Assembly: GCF_030161895.1 (NCBI RefSeq)
Contig: NZ_BSVB01000001.1
Coordinates: 3,472,001-3,536,000 of the forward strand
Direction: 5' to 3'
Length of the DNA stretch: 64,000 nt
Source of the DNA: Pseudolysinimonas kribbensis
GTDB taxonomy: Bacteria; Actinomycetota; Actinomycetes; Actinomycetales; Microbacteriaceae
Shown: piece by piece, positions 40,351 through 50,521 of the stretch
Layout: each line of letters starts with the position of its first letter
Numbering within the stretch: the stretch's first letter is position 1
Position numbers and translations under genes: made by a program
Notes under the pieces: model-generated
Database searches by the model: none
Seen by the model: only the letters and a program-made list of their open reading frames with translations
What the model was told of the DNA's origin: nothing

Positions 40351-41655
40351 ATGGCCGCCCACCCCGACGCCCCCTCGAGGACACCGCGCGCATCGCGCGC
40401 GACCTCATCCGGATCGACACCACGAACTGGGGTGCGGGCCGGTCGAAGGGCGAGACCGAGGCCGCCGAGTACGTGGCCGCCGAGCTGCGCCGGCTCGGCC
40501 TTCAGCCCACGCTCTGGGACGCCGCCGAGCGCCGCACGAGCGTCGTCGCGCGGGTGCCGGGTCGCGATCCGGAGCGCGCCGCCCTCGTCGTGCACGGGCA
40601 CCTCGACGTCGTGCCGGCCGACCCCGCGAACTGGAGCGTCGACCCGTTCGGCGGCGAGATCCGCGACGGGATGCTGTGGGGCCGCGGGGCCGTCGACATG
40701 AAGAACATGGACGCGATGATCCTCACCGCGCTCGGCGACCTGCACGCCGCGGGGGCAGCCGGCGCGCGACCTCGTGGTGGCGTTCTTCGCCGACGAGGAG
40801 AACGGCGGGGTGTTCGGCTCGCATCCGGCCGTCGTGCAGCATCCGGAGTGGTTCGCGGGCGCGACGGAGGCGATCAGCGAGGTCGGCGGCTACTCGGTCG
40901 ACATCGGCGGCACCCGCGCCTATTTGCTGCAGACGGGGGAGAAGGCGCTCTCCTGGATCAAGCTGACCGCGCGCGGGACGGCGGCGCACGGGTCGCGGGT
41001 CATCCGCGACAACGCCGTCACGAAGCTCGCGCGCGCTGTCGCCACCCTCGGTGCCGAGGAGTGGCCGCTGCACATGACCTCCACGACGACGCAGCTGGTG
41101 GGGGAGCTGCGCGGCATCCTCGGGCTCCCCGACGACGCGGAGCCCGACGAGGTCGTGCTCGCGACCGGCACCGCGGCCGGGTTCCTGCAGGCGACCCTGC
41201 GGGTGACCGGCAACCCGACCGTGCTCGAGGCCGGCTACAAGCACAACGTGATCCCCGACACGGCGAGCGCCCTCGTCGACCTGCGCCCCTTCGCCGGCCA
41301 GGAGGACGAGGTGCTCGACCGGGTGCGCGAGCTCATCGGCCCCGACATCGAGCTCGAGGTGCTGCACCACGACATCGGGCTCGAGTTCCCGTTCGAGGGG
41401 GCGCTCGTGGAGAAGATGACGGCCACGCTGCAGCGGCACGATCCCGGTGCGCCCGTGCTGCCGTACCTCATGAGCGGCGGCACCGACAACAAGGCGCTGG
41501 CCGAACTCGGCATCACCGGCTACGGTTTCGCCCCGCTGCGGCTGGATGCCGGACTCGACTTCCCGGCGATGTTCCACGGCGTCGACGAGCGCGTGCCGCT
41601 CGCTGCGCTCGAGTTCGGCCGCGCGGTCCTTGCGGACTTCCTCAGGGACTGCTGA
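40351..41655 (+). CDS. M20/M25/M40 family metallopeptidase (two frame breaks)
   Basis: A zinc-dependent dipeptidase or deacylase of about 435 residues. Metal and catalytic residues are visible in LVVHGHLDVVPAD, WGRGAVDMKNMDA, FFADEENGGVFGS, and the dimer-lid His region TARGTAAHGSRVIRDN; the C-terminal YLMSGGTDNKALAELG and FHGVDERVPL complete the site. The frame breaks at 40370-40374 (C5, restoring PLEDTARIARDLIRIDTTNWG) and again around the G5 run at 40751-40755; the net frame is restored. The substrate is not identifiable. Confidence 0.85.
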
Positions 41656-41703
41656 GAGCCCGGGGCGCGATCGCCGAGCGCCGGTCTGCCAGAATCGTCG
41701 CTC

Positions 41704-42540
41704 GTGGACACCTGGCTCGAAGCGATCATCCTCGGCATCGTGCAGGGTCTGACCGAATTCCTGCCGATCTCCTCCAGCGCCCACCTGCGGATCGCGTCGA
41801 CCCTCATGGGCACCGGCAAGGACCCGGGGGCCGCGTTCACCGCGATCCTGCAGCTCGGCACCGAGACGGCCGTGCTCATCTACTTCCTGCCCGACATCGC
41901 GCACATCATCGGGTCGTGGGTCAAGGCGCTGTTCGGCCGGATCCCGCGGCGCGACCCGAACGCGATGCTCGGCTGGTTCATCATCGTGGGCTCGATCCCG
42001 ATCGTGGTGCTCGGTCTGCTGTTCCAGGACCAGATCGAGACCGTGTTCCGGTCCCTGTGGATCGTCGCGACCACGCTCATCGTGTTCGGCATCCTGCTCG
42101 GCGTCCTCGACCTGCTGGGCAAGCGGATCTACCGGCTGCGTGACATGCGCTGGGGGCAGGCTCTGGTCTTCGGAACGGCGCAGGCGCTCGCCCTCGTGCC
42201 CGGCGTCTCCCGCTCCGGGGCCACCATCGCGGCGGGCCGCGCGCTCGGTTTCGAGCGCCCCGCGGCCGCGCGCTACTCGTTCCTGCTCGCCCTGCCCGCC
42301 GTGTTCGGCAGCGGCTTCTACGAGCTGTTCAAGAGCCTGAAGGGCCACGGGCACGAGGTGTTCAGCTGGCCGCAGACCGGGGTCGCGACCGTCGTCGCGG
42401 GCGTCGTCGGCTTCGCGGTCATCGCGCTCTTCATGCGCTACATCTCGAAGGGCTCGTTCCTGCCGTTCGTGATCTACCGGGTGCTGCTGGGCATCGCCCT
42501 GTTCGTGGTGCTCGCCCTGGGGATCCTGCCGGCGCAATGA
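41704..42540 (+). CDS. uppP: Undecaprenyl-diphosphate phosphatase
   Basis: Integral membrane enzyme that recycles the undecaprenyl carrier lipid for cell-wall synthesis and confers bacitracin tolerance. Signatures: [20 protein letters not shown] (residues 9-28) and the second active-site motif [18 protein letters not shown]. 278 residues, about eight membrane segments. GTG start. The next membrane-protein gene overlaps its stop by 4 bp. Confidence 0.94.
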   Translation: MDTWLEAIILGIVQGLTEFLPISSSAHLRIASTLMGTGKDPGAAFTAILQLGTETAVLIYFLPDIAHIIGSWVKALFGRIPRRDPNAMLGWFIIVGSIPIVVLGLLFQDQIETVFRSLWIVATTLIVFGILLGVLDLLGKRIYRLRDMRWGQALVFGTAQALALVPGVSRSGATIAAGRALGFERPAAARYSFLLALPAVFGSGFYELFKSLKGHGHEVFSWPQTGVATVVAGVVGFAVIALFMRYISKGSFLPFVIYRVLLGIALFVVLALGILPAQ

Positions 42541-43095
42541 GCAGGCTCTCGCGTCTCCGCGACCGCGTCGTCACCGCCGACGCGGTCTACGGCACGATCC
42601 TGTACGCCGCCCTGATCGCCGTGAGTGCGGCATACGAACACGCCGGCGACGGTGTTCCGGGCGATCAGCCGAACGTGCAGGAGACCTCGCCCTTCTGACC
42701 CCGGCCTCGGTCGACTTCCTGCAGGTGCTGGAGTGGTCGGTCACGACGCTCATCGTGTTCTGGATCGCCCACGTCTACGCGCGCACGATCGCCGGGCACG
42801 GGATGCGGTCGGGGAGGATCGGCGTCTGGGCGTCTCCTTCCGCCACGCCCTCGCCCACTCCAACGGGATGCTGTGGAGCGCCATCCCGGCGACGGTCGTC
42901 GTGCTGCTCGGCGCGGCCGGCGTGCTGCCCGACGCCGCCGACTGGGCGCTCGTGGTCAACGTGCTCGTGCTCGGCGTGCTCGGCTACCAGTCGCTGTCGG
43001 AACGCCGCCGACCCGTGCCGCTGCGCATCCTCGGGGGAGTCGTGACGGCATTGCTGGGGCTCGCGATCATCCTGCTCGACATCGCGATGCACTGA
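42537..43095 (+). CDS. Small membrane protein of unknown function (two frame breaks)
   Basis: About 186 residues once repaired, overlapping uppP by 4 bp. It starts [30 protein letters not shown], continues [26 protein letters not shown], then [31 protein letters not shown] and two more hydrophobic segments. The frame breaks near 42690-42700 (exact base unclear) and at the G4 run 42811-42814 (restores [12 protein letters not shown]). I do not recognise the family. Confidence 0.65.
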
Positions 43096-43099
43096 TGCG

Positions 43100-43963
43100 T
43101 CAGCGACGAGGGCCCGTGTTCCCGTCGCCCGCGCGACCGTCGCGGCGGCGCAGGTAGCGCTCGAACTCCTCGGCGATCGCGTCGCCGCTCGCCTCCGGGG
43201 CGTCGACGGTGTCGCGGGCCTGCTCGAGCTGGGTGATGTAGGCCGCCATGTCGTCGTCGTCGCTCGCGAGGGCGTTGATGCCGTCCTCCCAGGCCGTCGA
43301 CTCCTCGATGAGCGTGCCGCGATCCACCTCGAGCTCGACGAACTCCTCGAGCCGCTCGATGAGCGCCAGGGTCGCCTTGGGCGACGGGGCGTTGTGCACG
43401 TAGTGCGGCACCGACGCCCAGATCGACAGCGACGGGATGCCCGCCTTCTGGGCCGCATCGCCCAGCACGGAGAGGATGCCGACCGGTCCCTCGTACGTGG
43501 ACTTCTCGAGCTCGAACCGGTCGCGCAGCTCGCCGCTCTCGCTGGAGGCGAAGACCGAGATGGGCCGCGTGTGCGGCACGTCGGCGAGCATGGCGCCCAG
43601 GAACACGATCCCCGTGATGTCGGCGGCCAGGAACGCGTCGACGAGCTCGCCGGCGAAGGTCCGCCAGCCCCGCGAGGGCTCGGTGCCGAGCAGCACGTGG
43701 ATGCCGGTCCCGCCGTCCACCGGCCCGTACAGGGTGACGCCCGGCCATTCGAGCGTGCGGTTGCCGTCCTCGTCGAGCACGCTCGTCGGGCGGTTGAACT
43801 GGTAGTCGAAGTAGTCCTCGGGCTCGAGGTCGCTGATCGCCACCAGCTCCAGCTGATCGCGCACCATGCGGGCGGCGTTGGACGCCGCGTCGCCCGCGTC
43901 GTTCCACCCCTCGAAGGCGACGACGAGGGTCGAGCCGGTCCCGAATCCCGCTGCCTCGGCCAT
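43100..43963 (-). CDS. PAC2 family protein
   Basis: A 287-residue protein of the archaeal/actinobacterial PAC2 family, related to proteasome assembly chaperone 2. Landmarks: VVAFEGWNDAGDAASNAARMV near the N-terminus, DYQFNRPTSVLDEDGNR, GILSVLGDAAQKAGIPSLSIWASVPHYVHNAPSPKATLALI, and a charged acidic C-terminus. In actinobacteria it is often near the proteasome region (Rv2125 in M. tuberculosis). No proteasome genes are seen here. ATG at 43963 chosen over longer in-frame sequence that overlaps the HAD gene. Confidence 0.88.
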   Translation of the reverse strand: MAEAAGFGTGSTLVVAFEGWNDAGDAASNAARMVRDQLELVAISDLEPEDYFDYQFNRPTSVLDEDGNRTLEWPGVTLYGPVDGGTGIHVLLGTEPSRGWRTFAGELVDAFLAADITGIVFLGAMLADVPHTRPISVFASSESGELRDRFELEKSTYEGPVGILSVLGDAAQKAGIPSLSIWASVPHYVHNAPSPKATLALIERLEEFVELEVDRGTLIEESTAWEDGINALASDDDDMAAYITQLEQARDTVDAPEASGDAIAEEFERYLRRRDGRAGDGNTGPRR

Positions 43964-44004
43964 CAGTCCACTGTAGGCGCCGGGAACGGAGGCCGCCCGC
44001 TCCC

Positions 44005-44010
44005 TAGACT
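44005..44010 (+). promoter_or_regulatory. -10 hexamer of the HAD phosphatase gene
   Basis: TAGACT ends 6 nt before the GTG at 44017. Confidence 0.5.
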
Positions 44011-44016
44011 CTCCGG

Positions 44017-45669
<1,653 letters not shown>

Positions 45670-45738
45670 AGTGTTTCGGGCCCGTCTGCGTTCGCGCGGA
45701 TCGGCGGGCATCCCTCCCGACGCTTGGAAGAAGGACCC

Positions 45739-46743
45739 GTGCGCCGTACGACCGCGATCATCACCGCCGTGGCCGCCGCCGCCCTCCTCGCGGGCGTCCT
45801 GGCGGGATGCGCTCCGGCCGGCCGTGGGCCCGGCAATCAGCCCGGCGGCTGCGTTCCCGAGCTGCCGAGCGGCGACGCCTCGAGCATCGTGAAGGCCACG
45901 GGAGTCGTCGGCAAGAGCCCGAAGGCGACATTCCCCACGCCGATCGTGGTGAAGAAGAGCGACCAGGTGACGGTGCTGAAGGCCGGTCACGGCCTGGTCG
46001 CGGCCAAGGGCGCGCAGATCGATCTCGACGCGACGATCTACGACGGCACCACCGGCCGGCCCATCGCCGCGACCGCGTACGACGGGTCGCTGCGCGCCGT
46101 GGCCGGCAAGGGGCTGCCCGGTCAGGCCGGGCTCGGCAGGTCCTCACTCGCCACGGCCCTCGTGTGCGCGCAGGCCGGATCCCGGATCGCGCTGACCTCG
46201 AACGGCAAGCGCCTGAACGCGGTCTCCGGTCTCCCCGCCTCCGAGCCGATCGTCGCGGTGATCGATGTCGTGCACGTCTACCCGGGTAAGGCCGACGGCG
46301 CGAACCAGCTGCCGCAGGACGGCATGCCGAGCGTCATCACGGCGGTCGACGGCCAGCCCGGCATCGTGCTGCAGGAGCTCGACAAGCCCAAGAACGCACG
46401 CTCCGAGGTCGTGAAGGCCGGAGGCGGCGCTGTGCTGAAGAAGGGCCAGAAGGCCGTTCTGCATTACACGGCGTGGACCTGGCCGGACGCCAACGGCGAC
46501 AAGCCGGCCGTGATCGACTCGCTCGACACGTGGTCGGCCGGTATCGCGAGGGACGTCGTGCTCAGCAAGGGCAACGGCGTCCTGCCCGCCCAGGCGATCG
46601 ACGCGATCGTCGGTCAGAAGGCGGGTTCGCAGCTGCTCGTCGTGCTGCCGCCGAAGGACGGCTACGGCGCCAACCCGCCGCAGGGCGCCTCGGCGAAGGA
46701 CACCGTCATCTTCGTCATCGACATCCTCGGCGTCCGCTCCTAG
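45739..46743 (+). CDS. FKBP-type peptidyl-prolyl isomerase lipoprotein
   Basis: A secreted lipoprotein of 334 residues: signal RRTTAIITAVAAAALLAGVLAG followed by the lipobox Cys (LAGC, about residue 24). The C-terminal half is FKBP-like: KGQKAVLHYTAWTWPDANGDK, the loop LPAQAIDAIVGQKAGSQLLVVLPPKDGYG, and TVIFVIDILGV at the end. The N-terminal half resembles a second, degenerate FKBP-type repeat (KSDQVTVLKAGHGLVAAKG). It probably helps fold exported proteins; tatAC lies 3 kb downstream. GTG at 45739 was chosen because GAAGAAGG lies just upstream. Confidence 0.85.
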   Translation: MRRTTAIITAVAAAALLAGVLAGCAPAGRGPGNQPGGCVPELPSGDASSIVKATGVVGKSPKATFPTPIVVKKSDQVTVLKAGHGLVAAKGAQIDLDATIYDGTTGRPIAATAYDGSLRAVAGKGLPGQAGLGRSSLATALVCAQAGSRIALTSNGKRLNAVSGLPASEPIVAVIDVVHVYPGKADGANQLPQDGMPSVITAVDGQPGIVLQELDKPKNARSEVVKAGGGAVLKKGQKAVLHYTAWTWPDANGDKPAVIDSLDTWSAGIARDVVLSKGNGVLPAQAIDAIVGQKAGSQLLVVLPPKDGYGANPPQGASAKDTVIFVIDILGVRS

Positions 46744-46864
46744 ACCCCGCCGCTCGGCACCGAGGCTGGGCGGATCCTTCGAGAGCGCCGCACCGCCGGG
46801 ATCCGCGGGTACGCCTGAAGTCGGGTCGCGATCGCGGCCGCGACGGTGACGGCGGTGAGGGCGG

Positions 46865-47323
46865 ATGCGCGTCGATCGATCGGGCACTCCGGGCACGGGC
46901 TGGGTGATCGTGCTGGACACGGGCGAGGAGCTCGTCGGATCCTTGACCGGGTTCGCCCGTGAGCACCGGATCCTCGGCGCCTCGATCCGCGCGATCGGTG
47001 CGTTCTCGTCGGTACGGCTCGCCTACTTCGACTGGGAGGCCAAGGAGTACCGCACGTCGGTCGATCTGAACGAGCAGGTCGAGCTGGTCTCGCTCATCGG
47101 CGACCTCGCCGAGAAGGACGGCGAGCCGCAGCTGCACGCGCACGCCGCCGTCGCGCTCGCCGACGGGCGGGTGCTCGGCGGTCACGTGCAGGAGGCCCAC
47201 GTGCGGCCCACCTGCGAGATCATCCTGACGCAGACCCCGGAACCCCTCCGCAAGAAGGTCGATCCCGAATCCGGTCTCGCGCTGATCCGGCTGGATGCGT
47301 CGCCGGGCACGACGCGCACCTAA
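46865..47323 (+). CDS. PPC/DUF296 domain protein
   Basis: A 152-residue protein with the plants-and-prokaryotes-conserved (PPC, DUF296) domain: WVIVLDTGEELVGSLTGFAREH, ASIRAIGAFSSVRLAYFDWEAKEY, ELVSLIGDLAEKDGEPQLHAHAAVALADGRVLGGHV. The HAHA and GGHV His residues are the metal site of bacterial members. Its function in bacteria is not established. It is located between the FKBP gene and pafB. Confidence 0.87.
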   Translation: MRVDRSGTPGTGWVIVLDTGEELVGSLTGFAREHRILGASIRAIGAFSSVRLAYFDWEAKEYRTSVDLNEQVELVSLIGDLAEKDGEPQLHAHAAVALADGRVLGGHVQEAHVRPTCEIILTQTPEPLRKKVDPESGLALIRLDASPGTTRT

Positions 47324-47342
47324 CGGAGGTGCTCGCGGTCCG

Positions 47343-47348
47343 TAGGAT
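47343..47348 (+). promoter_or_regulatory. -10 hexamer of pafBC
   Basis: TAGGAT ends 7 nt before the pafB ATG at 47356. Confidence 0.45.
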
Positions 47349-47355
47349 CATCAGC

Positions 47356-48366
47356 ATGTCCAACGCCACCGCCCGCGTGCCGGTGGAGGAGCGTCTCTTC
47401 AGCCTCGTTCTCGCCCTGCTCGCCACGGAGAACGGGCTGACCAAGAACGAGATCCTGTCGACCGTGCAGGGTTACCGCCAGCGCTTCGACGCCGGGGGCG
47501 ACAACGCCAATCTCGAGCGCCAGTTCGAGCGCGACAAGGATGACATCCGGGATCTCGGCGTGCCGCTCGAGACCGTCGACTCGCCCGGGGATGCCGGCAA
47601 CAACCAGACGCTGCGCTACCGCATCCCGCGTGGGGCGTACCAGCTCCCGAGCGACATCCGCTTCACGCCGGAGGAGATGACGCTGCTCGACCTCGCGGCG
47701 CGCGTGTGGCGCGAGGGCTCGCTGTCGGGGGAGTCGCGGCGGGCGCTGCTGAAGCTCCGCTCGCTCGGCGTCGACGTCGCCGAGCCCACGATCGGCTACG
47801 CGCCACGCGTGCGGCTGCGCGATGCGGCGTTCGAGCCGCTCGACGCGGCGCTCGAGAAGCACCTCGTGGTGCGCTTCCCGTACCTCAAGCCGGGGGATCA
47901 GGCCGCGCGGGAGCGCGAGGTGATCCCGCTCGCCCTCGTGCAGTACCAGGGGCGATGGCACCTCTCGGCGGAGGAGTACGTCGACGGCGGCTCGACCGCG
48001 GGCGCGCGCAAGATGTTCCTGCTGCGCCGGATCGTCGGCCCCGTCGCGACCGGCAAGCCCGCCCCCGCGCGACCCGGCGACCACACCGCCGAGGCGGTCG
48101 CGGGCCTGGAGGAGGTCTGGCATCGCGGCGTCGCCGAGGTCGAGGTCACCTGCGACACCGACGCGGCGACCCGTCTGACCAACCGCCGCGACACGGAGCA
48201 GCTCGGCCCGGGCGCTGCCGGCACGGAGCGGCTGCGGGTGCACTACGTCGACATGGCGATCCTCGCCGACGAGCTCGCCGGGTTCGGGCCGGAGGTGCTC
48301 GTCATCGAGCCCGCCGACCTGCGCGCGGCGGTCGTGGAACGTCTGGAGGAGGCGGCGCGTGGCTGA
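47356..48366 (+). CDS. pafB: WYL-domain transcription activator PafB
   Basis: First half of the PafBC heterodimer that drives LexA-independent DNA-damage genes in actinobacteria. An N-terminal winged helix (ERLFSLVLALLATENGLTKNEIL) is followed by a WYL domain (VIPLALVQYQGRWHLSAEEY; the W-Y-L signature appears as RWHLSAEEY) and a WCX C-terminal domain. 336 residues. It overlaps pafC by 8 bp. Confidence 0.9.
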   Translation: MSNATARVPVEERLFSLVLALLATENGLTKNEILSTVQGYRQRFDAGGDNANLERQFERDKDDIRDLGVPLETVDSPGDAGNNQTLRYRIPRGAYQLPSDIRFTPEEMTLLDLAARVWREGSLSGESRRALLKLRSLGVDVAEPTIGYAPRVRLRDAAFEPLDAALEKHLVVRFPYLKPGDQAAREREVIPLALVQYQGRWHLSAEEYVDGGSTAGARKMFLLRRIVGPVATGKPAPARPGDHTAEAVAGLEEVWHRGVAEVEVTCDTDAATRLTNRRDTEQLGPGAAGTERLRVHYVDMAILADELAGFGPEVLVIEPADLRAAVVERLEEAARG

Positions 48367-49347
48367 GCGTGCGCAACCGCTGCAGGCTCGCGACAAGCTC
48401 GCGTTCCTGCTGTCGCTCGTGCCGTGGCTCATGGACCACGACGGCGCCACGGTGGCCGAGACCGCGGACCACTTCGGCATGCAGCCGGAGCAGATCCGGG
48501 AGGCGGTGCGCCTGATCGCGGTGAGCGGCATCCCCGGCGAGACCGACGCCTATCAGCACGAGGATCTGTTCGACATCGACTGGGACGCCTTCGAGGAGCA
48601 CGACGAGATCCAACTCACCCACCTCGTGGCGATCGACGATGCACCGCGGTTCTCGGCGCGCGAGGCGGCCGCCCTCATCGCGGGTCTGCAGTACCTCGCA
48701 TCGCTGCCCGAGAACGCCGGCAGCGCGACGCTCGCGGGTCTGACGGGCAAGCTCAGCGCGGGTGCCTCCGCCGCACCCGCCCAGGTGGGGTGGAGGCCGA
48801 TCCGGCCATCGCATCCACCCTGGCGCTCATCCGGCAGGCGGTCGCGAGCGGCGTGCAGCTCGATCTGGTCTACCTCAACGCGTCGGGGGAGAAGGAGCGC
48901 CGCCACGTCGACCCGCTGCGGGTCGAGTCCTTCGACGACGACTGGTATCTGCGCGGCTGGTGCCACCTGCGGGAGGCCGTGCGCACCTTCCGGCTCGACC
49001 GGATCTCCGACGCGGTCATCACCGACCTCCCGATCGAGCACCGCGCGAGCGAGGTGCGCCTGCCGGATCGCCTGTTCGAGCCGTCGCCGCAGGATCTCGA
49101 GGTGACGATCGACATCGCGTCCTCCGCGATGCCCCTGATCGCGGACTTCATCCCCGACGGCGCGACGTCGACGGAGCACGACGGACGCATCCGCACGACG
49201 CTCCGGGTGTCCCACTACCACGGCCTCAAGCGACTCGCGACGCGGATGTCCGGCGTCATGACGGTGGTCGCCCCGCCGAGCGCGCGGGAGGCGGTCGCCG
49301 ACTGGGCCCGCTCCGGCGTCGACCGTTATCGGAAAGAGATGCGATAA
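48359..49347 (+). CDS. pafC: WYL-domain transcription activator PafC (frame broken at 48787-48790)
   Basis: Partner of PafB, about 329 residues. The winged helix is LAFLLSLVPWLMDHDGATVAETADHFGM; after the frame repair at the G4 run 48787-48790 (VGVEADPAIASTLALI) the WYL domain follows: VYLNASGEKERRHVDPLRVESFDDDWYLRGWCHLREAVRTFRLDRI. The C-terminal WCX-type domain is intact. GTG start inside pafB, so the two are made together. Confidence 0.88.
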
Positions 49348-49431
49348 TTTCGTATCGCCGTCTTCGGTCGGGTGAATCCAGGTAGCCTGGCTTACACTGA
49401 CACTTCAGCGCAGAAGAACAGGAACTCGCTC

Positions 49432-49677
49432 ATGCTTCGTGGTCTCTTCGAGGGTCCGGCTCCGTGGATCATCCTCGCGGTCGTCATCCTCTTGTTCGGC
49501 GCCACCCGCCTGCCGGCTCTCGCCCGCAGCCTCGGCCAGTCGGCCAAGATCTTCCGCACCGAGGTCAAGGACGCGAAGGACGAGAAGGCTGCCGAAGCGA
49601 AGGCCGACGACGCGTCGGCCAGCACCACCACCACGTCGGAGGCGACGACGCCCGCCGACGGCACCTCCGCGAAGTAG
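49432..49677 (+). CDS. tatA: Sec-independent translocase subunit TatA
   Basis: An 81-residue membrane protein: one hydrophobic segment PWIILAVVILLFG, hinge ATRLPALARSLGQS, amphipathic helix AKIFRTEVKDAKDEKA, and an acidic Thr/Ser-rich tail. This is the pore-forming Tat subunit for export of folded proteins. ATG at 49432; it precedes tatC by 6 bp, so they form an operon, with pafBC 84 bp upstream. Confidence 0.93.
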   Translation: MLRGLFEGPAPWIILAVVILLFGATRLPALARSLGQSAKIFRTEVKDAKDEKAAEAKADDASASTTTTSEATTPADGTSAK

Positions 49678-49683
49678 GCGGTC

Positions 49684-50493
49684 GTGGCCGTCCGCACGCG
49701 GCGGCGGTCCAATCCTGAGGGCCGCATGTCCCTGGGCCAGCACCTCGTCGAGCTCAGGCGACGGGTGTTCTGGGCCGCGGGCGCGGTGGTCGTCGGAACC
49801 GGTGGAGGATGGTTCCTCTACGACCTGGTCTGGCCGCAACTGGAGTCGCCGATCCAGCACATCGCCAAATCGCACCAGGCGATCATCAACTTCACCAACA
49901 TCACGGGCGCGTTCGACCTTCGGGTGCAGATCGCGTTCACCATCGGCATCGTCGTCTCGAGCCCGGTGTGGCTGTACCAGATCTTCGCGTTCCTGGTGCC
50001 GGCCCTGTCCCGGCGTGAGAAGCGCTACGTCCTCGCGTTCATCGGGACGGCGATCCCGCTGTTCCTGATCGGCTGCGCGGTCGGCTGGATCGTGTTCCCC
50101 CACATGATCGAGCTCATGTCGAGCTTCGTCCCGGCCGGGTCGGCCAGCTTCTACGACGCCAAGTACTACCTCGACTTCGTCTTGAAGCTGGTGCTCGTCG
50201 TCGGTTTCGCGTTCGAGCTGCCGGTGTTCCTCGTGCTGCTCAACTTCGTGGGGGTGTTGCGCGGCAAGGCGATCCTCAAGGGATGGCGCTGGGCCGTGCT
50301 CGCGATCGTCGTGTTCACCGCGATCGCCACGCCGGCGGCCGACATCAGCTCGATGATGCTGCTCGCCCTGCCGATGACGGTGCTGTACTTCGTCGCGATC
50401 GGGATCTCGCTGCTGCACGACCGCCAGGTCGACCGGCGCAAGGCCGCCGAGGAGCTCGCCTCCTCCGCTTCGGTGGACGCGACGCCGGCCTGA
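49684..50493 (+). CDS. tatC: Sec-independent translocase subunit TatC
   Basis: Twin-arginine receptor subunit, 269 residues with six membrane segments. Conserved landmarks: MSLGQHLVELRRRVFWA (signal-binding N-terminus), ALSRREKRYVLAFIGTAIPLFLIGCAVGWIVFP, VGFAFELPVFLVLLNFVGVL and FTAIATPAADISSMMLLALPM. The GTG at 49684 was chosen; the ATG at 49726 (MSLGQHL) is an alternative start that fits the family equally well. Confidence 0.93.
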   Translation: MAVRTRRRSNPEGRMSLGQHLVELRRRVFWAAGAVVVGTGGGWFLYDLVWPQLESPIQHIAKSHQAIINFTNITGAFDLRVQIAFTIGIVVSSPVWLYQIFAFLVPALSRREKRYVLAFIGTAIPLFLIGCAVGWIVFPHMIELMSSFVPAGSASFYDAKYYLDFVLKLVLVVGFAFELPVFLVLLNFVGVLRGKAILKGWRWAVLAIVVFTAIATPAADISSMMLLALPMTVLYFVAIGISLLHDRQVDRRKAAEELASSASVDATPA

Positions 50494-50521
50494 ACGAGGC
50501 CCGACTGAACGAGAATGAGGG

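Noticed and set aside
41630..41660. Further copy of the palindromic element near the end of the M20 peptidase gene
   Set aside because: Only a short resemblance in the antisense peptide; no hairpin pair is present.
40723..42537. Long minus-strand open frame (604 codons) opposite the M20 peptidase and uppP
   Set aside because: It is a shadow of two well-supported plus-strand genes; the composition is Arg/Asp/His-rich, as in antisense frames of high-GC genes.
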